Shown here piece after piece: positions 50,141 to 61,119 of a DNA stretch of 64,000 nt. How positions within the stretch are numbered: position 1 is the first letter of the stretch; each line of letters opens with the position of its first letter. Source of the DNA: Archangiaceae bacterium (lineage in GTDB: Bacteria > Myxococcota > Myxococcia > Myxococcales > Myxococcaceae); contig JADJNS010000022.1 of NCBI GenBank assembly GCA_016714225.1, positions 62,001-126,000 on the forward strand, in the 5' to 3' direction. Below the pieces are notes generated by a model. The model saw only the letters and a list, made by a program, of their open reading frames with translations, did no database searches and had not been told where the DNA came from. A program made the position numbers and the translations under genes.

Positions 50141-51614
50141 GTGGTTTCCACGTGCTTGCTCCTGTTGGTTGCGTCGCAGATCGACGCCGGTGTCGTGACG
50201 TTCAGTCTCGACGGTTTGTTGCAAACCGCCCGCGAGAATGACGGCCGGGTGCGCGAAGCGCAGGCCGAGCTGCGGGTGCTGCGCGGCAAGTACGACGAGG
50301 CCCGCTGGGCGTGGTTCCCCAAGATGGATCTGACCTTGCTGCTCGCCGGCCCCACCCCCGAGGCCCGAAACGACGGCCTGGGCGGGCCCCCCACCACCGA
50401 GGCGTCGAGGCTCTATGACGCCAACATCGGCAACGCCGGGGTGATGATGGGCGCCGAGCTGCAGGGCGTGTTGCCGGTCTACACGTTCGGCAAGCTCAAG
50501 GCGCTCGAAGATCTGGCGCGCCACGGCGTCGAGGTGGGGCAGGGCCTCAAAGAGCGGGCCCAGGCCGAGGCCGAGCAGCAGGCGGCGCAGGCGTACTGGT
50601 CGTACCAGCTGGCGCGGCAGGGCAAGGCCTCGCTGCAAGAGAGCATCGGGAGAATCGATCAGGCCAGGCAGACGCTGCTGCGCCTGCGCGAGCAGAAGTC
50701 GGAGCAGGTCACCCAGATGGACGTGTACAAGCTCGAGTTCTACCGCTCGCAGGTCGACGCCCGGCTGGCGTTCGCCGACAGCGGAGCCGGCCTGGCGCTC
50801 GCCGCGGTGCGGCTGCTGGCGGCTGCCCAACGGCGCGAAGGTGGCGCTCGACCCCGACGATCTCCCCGAGCCGGTCTCGAGCCTGCGCACCGTCGACGAC
50901 TACGCCGCGCTCGCCGCCGAGCACCGGCCCGAGCTGCGCGCGATGACCGCCGGCCTGGCCGCCCGCGAGCGCGAGGTGTTCATTCGCGAGCGCATGTTCC
51001 TGCCCGACTTCGGGGTGGGCGCCTTCGCGCGCTGGCGCTACACCACCAGCACCACCCGGCAGCTGTCTCCGTTCGCGTACGACCCCTACAACGAGCTCTC
51101 GTTCGGGCTCGCGCTGCTCGGCCGCTACAGCTTCGACGTGCCGCAGAAGCTGGCGCAGCTCGAGCAGTCTCGCGCCGAGCTCGAGAAGCTCGAGCGGCAG
51201 CGCGATCTGCTGACCTCGGCGATTCGGCTCGAGATCGAAAAAGCGTACGCCGACCTGCGCGACGCCATGGGCCGGGCCGAAGGGCAGGGCGCCAGCGAGA
51301 AGCAGGCGCGGCGCTGGGCCACCGCGGCGTACGCCGCGTTCGATCTGGGCACGTCGGACACCCGCGAGCTCACCGACAGCCTCACCGCGCTGGGCATGTC
51401 GCAGGGCGAGAAGCTGAAGGCCTGGTACGACGTGGCCGTGGGGTGGCGCGCGCTGGCCAGGGCCACTGGCGCCGCGAGCGTGCTGCCGCCTTCGAGCACC
51501 CCGAAGGCCCCCCCCTTCCGCGGTACCCGCGCCGTGATAGAGGCTTTCAGCCCATGTTGCTCGCGCTCGTCTCGTCCGTCGCCCTGGCTGCTTCGTCTCC
51601 GCTTCAAGTCGTGA
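50141..51614 (+). CDS. TolC-family outer-membrane efflux protein, frameshifted
   Basis: About 465-490 residues. The GTG at 50141 begins a signal peptide (VSTCLLLLVASQIDA-GVV), then FSLDGLLQTARENDGRVREA and long helices typical of TolC. The frame breaks near 50825 and resumes as ALDPDDLPEPVSSL, then FGLALLGRYSFDVPQKLAQL and LEIEKAYADLRDAMG. As read it runs to 51614, overlapping the next gene by 60 bp. A second shift in the C-run at 51515 would end it at a TGA near 51535, which fits better. It pairs with the MlaC-like gene. Confidence 0.82.
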
Positions 51615-52123
51615 AGGCGGGCAATGAGCAGCTGCAGAAGCTGATCGCCGAGGGCAAGGGCGTCGAGCCGCTCGCCGCGCAGGCCGAGCAGTTCATCGAC
51701 TTCGCCGAGCTGGCCCGCAGGGCGCTGGGCGAGCAGTGGGCCAAGCTCAAGCCGAAGCAGCAAGACGAGTTCACCGCCACCATGAAGGGGCTCTTGCGCG
51801 CCTCGTACGCCAAGAAGGCGATCGACCAGGGCAAGCAGGGCGAGCCGGCGTGGGGCGCCGAGAAGGTGACCGGCGACGAAGCGTCGGTGAGCTCTTCGAT
51901 TCTGGTGAGCGGAGACAAGTTCCCCATCGAGTACAAGCTGGCCCGCGGCAAGAGCGGCTGGAAGATCTACGACGTGATCACCGACGGCGTGTCGCTGGTC
52001 GACACCTACGCCGATCAGTTTCGCAGCCTGATCTCGAAGAAGGGCTACGACGGGCTGCTCGAGACCCTCAAGAAGCGAAGAGAGCAGCTCGAGGCGCCCG
52101 CGGCGCAGAGCGGCGCGAAGTAA
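51554..52123 (+). CDS. MlaC/Ttg2D-like periplasmic lipid-binding protein
   Basis: A 189-residue secreted protein of the MlaC family. It has a signal peptide (LLALVSSVALAA), helical start FIDFAELARRALGEQWAKLK and KQQDEFTATMKGLLRASYAK. The conserved end has KSGWKIYDVITDGVSLVDTY followed by ADQFRSLISKKGYDGLLETL. In the Mla system MlaC carries phospholipids between the membranes. The partner MlaFED genes are not nearby; instead a TolC-like gene precedes it, a pairing seen in other deltaproteobacteria. Confidence 0.92.
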   Translation: MLLALVSSVALAASSPLQVVKAGNEQLQKLIAEGKGVEPLAAQAEQFIDFAELARRALGEQWAKLKPKQQDEFTATMKGLLRASYAKKAIDQGKQGEPAWGAEKVTGDEASVSSSILVSGDKFPIEYKLARGKSGWKIYDVITDGVSLVDTYADQFRSLISKKGYDGLLETLKKRREQLEAPAAQSGAK

Positions 52124-52135
52124 GAGCGCGAGCGC

Positions 52136-54310
<2,175 letters not shown>

Positions 54311-54314
54311 CTCT

Positions 54315-55202
54315 CTACTGTTTGATCAGGTTGCCGCGAATGAGGCCACCGCCGGTACCGCCGCCGTCAGCCGTATGGACGTTGAAGTAATAACCGCCGT
54401 CTGCCGGCCAGCCCGAGATCATTCCGCCACCCCAGACGCGGGTGCCTCCGTCGACGGCGAACCCGAGCACCACCGGGCCATCGACGCCGGGCCCACCCTG
54501 GTGAAGGTGCGCGGCGGTGGCGACCACGTTGGCCGACCACGAGGCCTCGTACTTCGCCGCGCCGGTGGTGCGGTCGATGATCACCCCGATGACGCCCGAG
54601 CCGGGGTGAATCGCGAGCGGCACCTGCTGCGCCCCGTTCACCCTGGCGAGATAGAGATCTTCGGCAGGCAGCACGAGCTGCCCGCGGATCTCTCCGTTCG
54701 GGTTGTCGGCGGTGTGCACGTTCAGGTACGCGCGGCCCGCCGCGATGTCGGCGGCGCGCCCGGCCGAGATGGCGATCGTCTGATCGATGGGGCTGGTCAC
54801 CACCGGCACGGTGTCGGTGTCGGCCGAGTTGAAGCCTGCCCAGCCGTAGTGAAGGTGGCCGTTGACCACGTCGCCGCTGGGTATGTCGTGGGTGACCGCG
54901 ATCTTCGCGGTGTAGCCACCGTCGGCCAGCGCGGTGACCACCACCGTGCCGCTGCCGCTGCGCGACGGAGGCGCGGTGACCGCAGGCACCTGCTGCGACT
55001 GGGTCAGCTTCACGCTGTAGGTGACGGCACCGCTCGAGCCGCCTGTGCCGCCGGCGGCCGAGCCACCGGTGCCGCCGCCGCTGCCGCCGGCGGTCGAGCC
55101 GCCGCTGCCGCCCGAGCCACCGCCGGTGTTGCCGCCACCGCCCGAACCGCACGCGGCGACGAGCAACGCCGCCGCGAGGGCCCGCAGAGTCTGGGTGCGC
55201 AT
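54315..55202 (-). CDS. Lipoprotein with two CHRD domains
   Basis: A 295-residue lipoprotein. The signal peptide ends LLVAA-CGSGG. A Gly/Ser/Thr linker follows to about residue 58, then two CHRD domains: one with SVKLTQSQQVPAVTAPPSRS, NGHLHYGWAG and RAYLNVHTADNPNGEIRGQL, the other with ARVNGAQQVPLAIHPGSG, AAHLHQGGPGVDGPVV and YFNVHTADGGG. The His motifs (HLHxG, NVHT) match the family. CHRD domains are found in secreted proteins of bacteria and in chordin; their biochemical role in bacteria is not settled. It lies between another CHRD gene and glgB. Confidence 0.9.
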   Translation of the reverse strand: MRTQTLRALAAALLVAACGSGGGGNTGGGSGGSGGSTAGGSGGGTGGSAAGGTGGSSGAVTYSVKLTQSQQVPAVTAPPSRSGSGTVVVTALADGGYTAKIAVTHDIPSGDVVNGHLHYGWAGFNSADTDTVPVVTSPIDQTIAISAGRAADIAAGRAYLNVHTADNPNGEIRGQLVLPAEDLYLARVNGAQQVPLAIHPGSGVIGVIIDRTTGAAKYEASWSANVVATAAHLHQGGPGVDGPVVLGFAVDGGTRVWGGGMISGWPADGGYYFNVHTADGGGTGGGLIRGNLIKQ

Positions 55203-55214
55203 GGAGTGCGGCGC

Positions 55215-56396
55215 TTACTGCTTGCGGGTGAGCGGGCCGCGAATGTGCGAGGTGTTCGACGGGTTCACGTGCACGTTCACGTAGAAGCCGCCGTCGCCGG
55301 TGGTCAGCACGGTGGGGCTGAAGACGCCCGCCGCGCCTTCGGTGTTACCCGAGCCGGTGAGGGTGAGCGCCTGAACCACCGGGCCGCTCGGCTCGAGCTC
55401 GCCACCCTGGTGAATGTGCGCCGCGGTCGAGTTCACGTTCGGCCAGGTCGCCTCGTAGGTGGCGACGCCGGCGTCGAAGTCGACGATCGCGGCAAAGGTG
55501 CCGACGTCGGTGGTCACCACCGGGGGAATCTCGTTGGTGCCGACCATCTTCGCCGTCCACAGCTGCTGGCCCGGCTTCAAGATCTGGCCGCGAATTTCGC
55601 CGCCACCGCTCGTCGAGCTGTGCACGTTGATGTACGCGTGGCCGTTGCCGATGTTGGTGGCCTGCTGCGCGGTGAGGAACACCGTCTGCGCGATCGGGCT
55701 GGTGCCGGTGCCGGTGAACGGAACCAGGTTGCCGCTGCTCTGCGCCGCCCACGCGAAGTGAATGTGCGAAGCGGTCGGCGAGGTCACGGTGTGCGTCACG
55801 TTGACGTCGGCGCTGAAGCCGCCGTCGACCCACGTGTTGAGCGCGACGGTCGCGGTGCCGGTCGCGGTGGTGACCACCGGAGCCGTGGTGAGATCTTCCT
55901 GCTGCGCGCCGTTGAGGGTCGCGACGAAGTTCGTGGTGGTGAAGCCGCCTGCCGCGCCGCCTGCGGTGCCACCGGCCGTACCGCCCGCGGTGCCACCGGC
56001 CGTACCGCCCGCGGTGCCACCGGCCGTACCGCCCGCGGCGCCACCGGCCGTACCGCCCGCGGTGCCGCCGGCCGTACCGCCCGCGGTGCCACCGGCCGTA
56101 CCGCCCGCGGTGCCGCCGGCCGTACCGCCCGCGGTGCCGCCGCCCGCGCCACCCGTGCCGCCCGCCGTCGCGCCACCGGCGCTGCCGCCAGAACCGCCGG
56201 CGGTCATGCCACCCGGGTCGCCTGCGACGCACTTCGAGTCGACGCAGGTGTACGGCATACCCGGCGATTCGAACTTCTTGCAGTCGAACTTGTCGACGCA
56301 CTCACCGCCGCAGCTGCTGAGCGACAGCAAGGCGGGCACCGCGACCGCGCTCAGCGCGGCGAACTTGAGGACGTTCAGACCAGGCATCCGGGACAT
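55215..56396 (-). CDS. Lipoprotein with two CHRD domains and a TAGG repeat linker
   Basis: A 393-residue lipoprotein. The signal peptide ends LLSLSS-CGGECVDKFDCKKF with a small Cys-rich knot. A linker of about 90 residues follows, made almost wholly of Thr-Ala-Gly-Gly repeats, then two CHRD domains: FVATLNGAQQEDLTTAPVVT, ASHIHFAWAAQ, HAYINVHSSTSGGGEIRGQI and a second with AKMVGTNEIPPVVTTDVG, AAHIHQGG and FYVNVHVNPSNTSHIRGPL. It is paralogous to the gene that follows 12 bp downstream. The repeat linker probably acts as a flexible spacer away from the membrane. Confidence 0.9.
   Translation of the reverse strand: MSRMPGLNVLKFAALSAVAVPALLSLSSCGGECVDKFDCKKFESPGMPYTCVDSKCVAGDPGGMTAGGSGGSAGGATAGGTGGAGGGTAGGTAGGTAGGTAGGTAGGTAGGTAGGTAGGAAGGTAGGTAGGTAGGTAGGTAGGTAGGAAGGFTTTNFVATLNGAQQEDLTTAPVVTTATGTATVALNTWVDGGFSADVNVTHTVTSPTASHIHFAWAAQSSGNLVPFTGTGTSPIAQTVFLTAQQATNIGNGHAYINVHSSTSGGGEIRGQILKPGQQLWTAKMVGTNEIPPVVTTDVGTFAAIVDFDAGVATYEATWPNVNSTAAHIHQGGELEPSGPVVQALTLTGSGNTEGAAGVFSPTVLTTGDGGFYVNVHVNPSNTSHIRGPLTRKQ
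55957..56148. repeat. 24-bp tandem repeat, about eight units
   Basis: The unit CCGCCCGCGGTGCCACCGGC-CGTA starts at 55981, 56005, 56029, 56053, 56077 and 56101. Diverged units lie at 55957 and 56125. It lies wholly inside the CHRD lipoprotein gene, and each unit encodes two TAGG blocks. Unit length is a multiple of three, so copy-number change would alter linker length without a frameshift. Confidence 0.93.
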
Positions 56397-56429
56397 TTAC
56401 CCCTCCAGCTTGAGTTGAGTCGGTTCGGG

Positions 56430-56618
56430 CTACTGCGACTTGGGCTTGTAGAAGATCACCAGCGAATAGCAGTGGAACTCGTTGTCGCTCGACTGCGCGA
56501 CGACCTTGTCTACGATTTCCAGGTCGGCATTGCTGCGGATCCAGCGGGTCACGTTCTCACTGAGCTCTTCGCGTTCTTTGGCTTTCGTCGCGGAGAACAC
56601 CTTCACGCCCGTGAACAT
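56430..56618 (-). CDS. Small conserved-looking protein, 62 aa
   Basis: A 62-residue protein (FTGVKVFSATKAKEREELSE, then VTRWIRSNADLEIVDKVVAQ) ending in a strand (FHCYSLVIFYKPKSQ). The alternation of helix and strand looks like a compact alpha/beta fold. The frame has strong myxobacterial codon bias (G/C third positions), and similar short proteins are familiar from related genomes. It has no known function. It diverges from the PHP gene 36 bp away. Confidence 0.75.
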   Translation of the reverse strand: MFTGVKVFSATKAKEREELSENVTRWIRSNADLEIVDKVVAQSSDNEFHCYSLVIFYKPKSQ

Positions 56619-56654
56619 GCGCGGGCCTCATAGCACTGTGGTATTGCGGTCGCC

Positions 56655-57377
56655 ATGCTCATCGATCTGCACGTGCACAGCCATCTGTCGCGCGGGTGCA
56701 ACCTCGACCCCAAGGCAGTGCTGGCGCGCGCCGAGAGCCACGGCCTCGACGGAGTCGCGTTCACCGAGTCGAACACGCAGGACGGCTGCGACGAGCTGCT
56801 CGACCTCGCCGCGAAGTCGAAGGTGAAGGTGTTCGTGGGGCTCGAGCTGGCCACCGATCGCGGGCAGTACCTGTGCTTCTTCAACGACCCGCTCAAGGCG
56901 CCCGAGCCGGTACAGATGTGGGGCAGCAACCGCGAGAAGCCGTGGAACGCCGAAGAGTGCCTGCAGAAGCTCAAGGGCCTGGGCGCGGCGATCGTCGCGG
57001 CGCGGCCGTTCGATCGCGAGGCCGGCAACCCCGCGATGGACTACGTGCGCACGCTCAAGGTGCTCTCGGGCGTCGAGGTCTACAACCCCAAGGTGCGCGC
57101 CGGCGCCAACGAGCTCGCGCTCGAGGCCGCGGCGGCGCTGAAGGTGCCCGGCATCGGCGGCAGCGATGCCCGCGACTCGCTCGACGAGCTGGGCTACGCC
57201 GCGACCCTCTTCAAGCGGCCCATCGCGACGCAGGCCGAGCTGGTGAAGGCCATCGTCTCCGGTGAGATGTGGCCGGTGCAGATGGGCGAGCTGCCGCGCC
57301 TGCAGCGGCCCGGCGAAGCCAAGACCGCCGAAGCGAAGGCGAAGAAGAAGAACCGCCGGGCGCGCTGGCGCCACTGA
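56655..57377 (+). CDS. PHP-domain metal-dependent phosphoesterase
   Basis: A 240-residue protein of the PHP superfamily. LIDLHVHSHLSRGC (HxH, then a third ligand region), GLDGVAFTESNTQDG, VFVGLELATDRGQYLCFF and the late GIGGSDARDSLDELG supply the metal ligands. Between them VLSGVEVYNPKVRAGANELA is typical. The C-terminus is Lys/Arg-rich (KTAEAKAKKKNRRARWRH), unusual for the family and possibly nucleic-acid-binding. The substrate is unknown; members hydrolyse phosphate esters of nucleotides or small metabolites. Confidence 0.88.
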   Translation: MLIDLHVHSHLSRGCNLDPKAVLARAESHGLDGVAFTESNTQDGCDELLDLAAKSKVKVFVGLELATDRGQYLCFFNDPLKAPEPVQMWGSNREKPWNAEECLQKLKGLGAAIVAARPFDREAGNPAMDYVRTLKVLSGVEVYNPKVRAGANELALEAAAALKVPGIGGSDARDSLDELGYAATLFKRPIATQAELVKAIVSGEMWPVQMGELPRLQRPGEAKTAEAKAKKKNRRARWRH

Positions 57378-57554
57378 AGAGAGTCCCGTGAGGCGGCGCG
57401 TCTCCCGGCGCAGCTTGTCGGGCACGTGCGCGGGCACTTGAGCTCGTGAACGTCCGACGAGGGACGTGGTCGTCAGGCGGTGAGGCATGCCGGTGCCCGT
57501 GCCCGGCTTTCGACGTGCGCGCGTCTTGCTCCGCGCGACGGTGCGCGGCGACGT

Positions 57555-58265
57555 CTATTGCCCGGGCACTTCGGCGACGCGCCCGTCGAGCAGCACCACC
57601 TGCTTCTGCCCCGGCCAGATCCACGTCTCTTTCTTCTTCTCACCCTCGACCGCATAGACCCGGCGATCGGGGTAGCCCCAGGCCATCTCGAGCGCGTCGG
57701 CCGGCATGTCGAGCACCACCTTCTTGCCGGCGATCGCCGTCTGAATCGCCTCGCTGAACGACTGCAGCTTGCGGCGGGGGTCTTCGCGCGAGAGCCAGCG
57801 ATCGACCTCGGCGTCGAGCTCGCGGTCGTCTTTGATCGCCTGCCGCAGCACCAGCACGTAGGGCGGCGCGTCTTTCGCGGTGCCCGCCACGTCGAGGTAC
57901 AGCCACGGCTGCGAGCGCGGCGTGAGCATCACCCGCTCGGTCTGCGCCAGCGCGGTGGGAAACTCGAGCACCTTGATGCGCACCATGGTGCCGGCGGCGA
58001 ACACGCTCTCGACCTCGCCGGGCGAGATCGGCGTGCCGTCGGGCTGCTCGAGCAGCCGCACCTGCTCGGGCGGCACCGGGGTGAGCAGCCGCTTGGTGGC
58101 GTCTCCGAAGAACGGCGTGGCGTAGAACGAGAGCTTGAGAAACCGGTCTTGCCCCTCGAGCTCACGCTTGAGCGCGGCGCGCTGCTCGGGCGGCACCAGC
58201 ACCTGGGTGCTGGTGCAGGCAGAGGCGAAGGCGCACAGCGCGACGGCGGCGAGACGAGTCTTCAT
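57555..58265 (-). CDS. Putative lipoprotein
   Basis: A 236-residue protein with a signal peptide ending FASA-CTSTQVLV. The mature part is mixed: an early helical region (PPEQRAALKRELEGQDRFLK), a strand-rich middle (MVRIKVLEFPTALAQTERVM and PWLYLDVAGTAKDAPPYVLV) and a conserved-looking end (ALEMAWGYPDRRVYAVEGEK, then ETWIWPGQKQVVLLDGRVAE). The end resembles the strand pattern of SmpA/OmlA-type lipoproteins, where a short-name tag (WGYPD) is common. No function can be assigned. The 180 bp upstream of 57555 hold no gene. Confidence 0.8.
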   Translation of the reverse strand: MKTRLAAVALCAFASACTSTQVLVPPEQRAALKRELEGQDRFLKLSFYATPFFGDATKRLLTPVPPEQVRLLEQPDGTPISPGEVESVFAAGTMVRIKVLEFPTALAQTERVMLTPRSQPWLYLDVAGTAKDAPPYVLVLRQAIKDDRELDAEVDRWLSREDPRRKLQSFSEAIQTAIAGKKVVLDMPADALEMAWGYPDRRVYAVEGEKKKETWIWPGQKQVVLLDGRVAEVPGQ

Positions 58266-58275
58266 GCGGCGCCTT

Positions 58276-58470
58276 CTAACTTAAGGGCACGACGCCAGGC
58301 AGGGCCATCTGCCGCTGCCGATCGTCACAGCCGCGACCGGGCGGGCAGACCGGCCCGCGCCCCTTGGGGTCGGGTACCAGCAGGAACTTGCCCTCGGGCT
58401 GCTCGGCGAGCTCGGTCGCTCCGCACAGCACGCAGCGGCGGCGACGGCGAGAACGGGGCGGAAAGGGCAC
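58276..58470 (-). CDS. Small putative zinc-binding protein, 64 aa
   Basis: A 64-residue protein with an Arg-rich start, CVLCGATELAEQPEGKFLLV and PVCPPGRGCDDRQRQ: two CxxC-like pairs that could hold one zinc. It starts at GTG 58470 and lies between the lipoprotein and FmdB genes on the same strand. Short length and simple composition leave some doubt that it is expressed. Confidence 0.55.
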   Translation of the reverse strand: MPFPPRSRRRRRCVLCGATELAEQPEGKFLLVPDPKGRGPVCPPGRGCDDRQRQMALPGVVPLS

Positions 58471-58503
58471 GGAGCCGATCTTCAGGCTGATCCGTACCTG
58501 TAG

Positions 58504-58827
58504 CTATTTTTTGTCTTTCGACCCGCTCGAGGTGCTCGGCGCCGGCGTCGAGGTGGTGGTCGAGCTGGTCGTCGACGGCGCGCTCGAGGTGCTCGAGCTC
58601 GACGGGCTCGACGTCGAGGGGCTGGTCGACGAGCCCGACTTCTTGTTGCCGTAGAGATCAGCGCCCCAGCCGCCGCCCTTGAGCACGAACGAGCTCTTGC
58701 TCACCCGCCGCTTCATCTTCCCCTTGGCGCCGCACTTCTCGCACTTGGCCGGGGCAGGGTCTCCGATCTTCTGGAGCACATCGATCGGGTTGCCGCACTT
58801 CTCGCACTCGTACTCGTAGATGGGCAT
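58504..58827 (-). CDS. FmdB-family zinc-ribbon protein with Ser/Thr-rich tail
   Basis: A 107-residue protein. The FmdB regulatory zinc ribbon is clear: PIYEYECEKCGNPIDVLQKI and PAKCEKCGAKGKMKRRVSKS, with two CxxC pairs and the SSFVLKGGGWGADLYG motif. After residue 65 the protein is a low-complexity run of Ser, Thr and Pro ending SKDKK, longer than in most members. FmdB-type proteins are widespread; the founding member was proposed as a regulator of amidase genes, but most are uncharacterised. Confidence 0.9.
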   Translation of the reverse strand: MPIYEYECEKCGNPIDVLQKIGDPAPAKCEKCGAKGKMKRRVSKSSFVLKGGGWGADLYGNKKSGSSTSPSTSSPSSSSTSSAPSTTSSTTTSTPAPSTSSGSKDKK

Positions 58828-58831
58828 GTCG

Positions 58832-60037
58832 TCAGGTGGAAGCCAGCGTCGGGGACTGAAGTCGGTGTCGGTATGCAGCAGAAAGCCCGGCGCGGTCTAC
58901 CGCGACCTTCAACTTCTCGTACGGCAGCGCCTGCTGCTTCGCCACCTCGTTCAAGAGCCCGTCGAGGTCGGTGGCCTTGGCGAGCGCCAGGTCCATCACC
59001 TCGGTGAGCTCGAGGGCCAGCGCGTCGCGGAACCGCTTCTCGACCCCCAGATCGGCGAGGTACTTCTGCCGGTCGAGCAGCTCGAGCTTGTGGCGCAGGT
59101 TGCCGTGCGCCAGCGCCTCGCGCGCGTGGTGCTCGCGAATCTTCGCCACGTCGGCCTGCGCGCCGCAGTTGAGCATCACGTGCTCGAGCTCGTCGCCGCG
59201 CATGCCCAGGGTCAGCGCGGCGCGGCCCAGGTCTCCGCGGGCCTCGCTCACCGCCGAGAGCAGCAGCGCCTTCTCGCGCTCTTCGATCACGCTGCGCAGC
59301 TCGTGGTGGCGCAGCGCCTCTTCGATGTCGGCGACCGTCAGCGCCTCGCCCTTCTTGCCCAGGTAGATGGGGTCGAGCGCGCGCCGCACCGCCACCCGGT
59401 GGCCGTGCTGGGTGATGAGCTGCTCGAGCTCTTCGCGCATGTGCGGGTCGAGCAGCTTGTGCACCTTGGCCTTGGTCAGGTCGACCCGGGTGTATCGGCC
59501 GCGCGGCAGGGGCAGATCTTTCTTGTGAAACGGCGCCCAGCGGGTGGGCTTGTGCGAGGCCGGGGCGGGGGCCGCAGGCGGGTCAGACGCCTTGCGGTGC
59601 CGGGGCGCGATGCGCGCGGCGACCTCGGCCTTCGCCGAGCGCCGGCGACGGCGGCCCGGCTCGGTCTCTTCGGGCTCGCCCTCGGCAGGCGCCGGCGAGA
59701 GCTCGGACCTGGGTGGCACCGCGGCGGGGGCGGCAGGCTCGACCACCTCGGTGAGCTCGACCGCGTCGTAGGCGCCCGAGCGCTGGCGCTCGGCCGCGGC
59801 CTCGGCGCTCAAGGTGCGCTCGAGCACATCGATCACCGCGAACGGCCCCAGCGGGCGGGCCTGGGGCTCGGCCTGGGTGAGCTCGACCACCTCGGCGTCG
59901 CGCGAGGCGTCGAGCAGGCTCAGCGCATCGCGCACGGTGCGCGGGTCGACCGCCCCCTGGGCGCGGCGGCAGAAATCGGCCAGGGCGACCGCCACCGGGG
60001 TGGGAACATCGAGAGGATGCCGCTTTCGCTGCCGCAT
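58832..60037 (-). CDS. Fis-like HTH-containing protein of unknown function
   Basis: Up to 401 residues. The N-terminal half (to about 190) is Pro/Ala/Glu-rich and probably disordered, with a small helical start (VAVALADFCRRAQGAVDPRT). The C-terminal half is helical: AKVHKLLDPHMREELEQLIT, then ALRHHELRSVIEEREKALLL and EARGDLGRAALTLGMRGDEL, which read like a Fis-type DNA-binding helix-turn-helix. More helices follow (DALALELTEVMDLALAKATD). There is no response-regulator or AAA+ domain, so it is not a standard sigma-54 activator. A DNA-binding role is a weak inference. Confidence 0.7.
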   Translation of the reverse strand: MRQRKRHPLDVPTPVAVALADFCRRAQGAVDPRTVRDALSLLDASRDAEVVELTQAEPQARPLGPFAVIDVLERTLSAEAAAERQRSGAYDAVELTEVVEPAAPAAVPPRSELSPAPAEGEPEETEPGRRRRRSAKAEVAARIAPRHRKASDPPAAPAPASHKPTRWAPFHKKDLPLPRGRYTRVDLTKAKVHKLLDPHMREELEQLITQHGHRVAVRRALDPIYLGKKGEALTVADIEEALRHHELRSVIEEREKALLLSAVSEARGDLGRAALTLGMRGDELEHVMLNCGAQADVAKIREHHAREALAHGNLRHKLELLDRQKYLADLGVEKRFRDALALELTEVMDLALAKATDLDGLLNEVAKQQALPYEKLKVAVDRAGLSAAYRHRLQSPTLAST

Positions 60038-60070
60038 TGGACCCAGGCGCGTATAAACCGTGTCCCACTC

Positions 60071-60661
60071 GTGTCAACGGAAGCCAACCGCAGCGCTCCC
60101 GAAGAGGAACCCCACGTCGGGGGTGTGCGGGTGCGCCCGCAGCTCGCCCTGGTGCTCTACGCCCTGCTGGTCATCTCGGGTGCCGCCGCCCTGTGGGCGC
60201 AGCGCAACCCCACCGGAGTGCCGGTGGCGGTGGCCCGCGCCGCCCCCTGGGTCTTCCTCGGGTTCGCGGTGGGCTTCGCGGTGTACCGCTTCGCGTTGGT
60301 GACCTCGCGCCACTACTCGGCGTTCAAGGCCTTCTTCCAGATCGCGGTGGCCTTCGCGGTCTTCTTTCTGCTGCTCAACCCCGGCGCCGGCCCGGTCTCG
60401 ACCGACCCGCCGCGGCCCGCCAACGCCGAGGTGAGCGATCTCCCCGGGCTGATGGCCGACGGCGACCCGCGCGTGCGCATGCTGGCCGCAGAGGTGGCGC
60501 GCTACCGCACCGCCGGCCCCGAGGTGTCGCATGCGGTGGTGAAGCTGCTCTCGGACCCCGACGAGCGGGTGAGGGGTGTTGCACACCAGACGCTGGTGCA
60601 GTTCAACTCGGGGGAAGATCTCGGCACCGACCCCAAGGGGTGGGCCGAGCGATTTCCATGA
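60071..60661 (+). CDS. Membrane protein with a HEAT-like C-terminal domain
   Basis: A 196-residue protein starting at GTG 60071. It has three membrane helices (LALVLYALLVISGAAALWAQ, APWVFLGFAVGFAVYRFALV and FFQIAVAFAVFFLLLNPGAG). A soluble domain (VSDLPGLMADGDPRVRMLAA, EVSHAVVKLLSDPDERVRGV) matches HEAT repeats. Its stop overlaps the Fur gene as ATGA, so expression is coupled. The function is unknown. Confidence 0.8.
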   Translation: MSTEANRSAPEEEPHVGGVRVRPQLALVLYALLVISGAAALWAQRNPTGVPVAVARAAPWVFLGFAVGFAVYRFALVTSRHYSAFKAFFQIAVAFAVFFLLLNPGAGPVSTDPPRPANAEVSDLPGLMADGDPRVRMLAAEVARYRTAGPEVSHAVVKLLSDPDERVRGVAHQTLVQFNSGEDLGTDPKGWAERFP

Positions 60662-61119
60662 CCCACGATCACGAGCACGAGGGCGAAGAGCACCGGCAGG
60701 CGTTGCTCGACAAGTACATGACCGAGCGCGGCCTGAAGACCACCCGGCAGCGCACGCTGATCATGGAGACGTTCTTTCAGTCGGGTGGGCACCAGTCGGT
60801 CGAAGAGGTGTGGGCCCGCGTTCGCAAGACCGACACCCGCGTCTCGGTGGCCACCGTCTACCGCACCATGAAGCTGCTGGCCGAGAGCGGCCTGGCGCAC
60901 GCGCGCGACTTCGGCGACGGCCAGACCCGCTATGAGGCGGCGCTCGGCCGGCACCATCACGACCACCTGATCTGCACCAACTGCAAGAAGATCATCGAGT
61001 TCGAGAACGACCGCATCGAGGCGCTGCAAGACGTGGTCGCCCGCCGTCACGGCTTCAAGGTCAACTCGCACAAGATGGAGCTGTACGGTCTGTGCCGCGA
61101 CTGCCAGCGGCTCTCTTGA
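60658..61119 (+). CDS. fur: Fur-family transcriptional regulator
   Basis: A 153-residue metal-dependent repressor. His/Glu-rich start (THDHEHEGEEHR), winged helix (KTTRQRTLIMETFFQSGGHQ, VSVATVYRTMKLLAESGLAH) and dimerisation domain with RHHHDHLICTNCKKIIEF and LYGLCRDCQRLS. Two CxxC pairs supply the structural zinc site. Fur, Zur and PerR cannot be told apart by these features alone; no target box was identified with confidence. It overlaps the HEAT membrane protein and the TlpA-like gene. Confidence 0.93.
   Translation: MTHDHEHEGEEHRQALLDKYMTERGLKTTRQRTLIMETFFQSGGHQSVEEVWARVRKTDTRVSVATVYRTMKLLAESGLAHARDFGDGQTRYEAALGRHHHDHLICTNCKKIIEFENDRIEALQDVVARRHGFKVNSHKMELYGLCRDCQRLS

Noticed and set aside
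55957..56148. 24-bp repeats considered as a CRISPR array
   Set aside because: Repeats are contiguous without spacers and lie inside a coding frame, where they encode TAGG blocks.
58820..60070. Plus-strand frame extending upstream of the HEAT membrane protein
   Set aside because: The first 400 codons are the antisense of the Fis-like gene; the membrane protein starts at GTG 60071 where hydrophobic helices begin.
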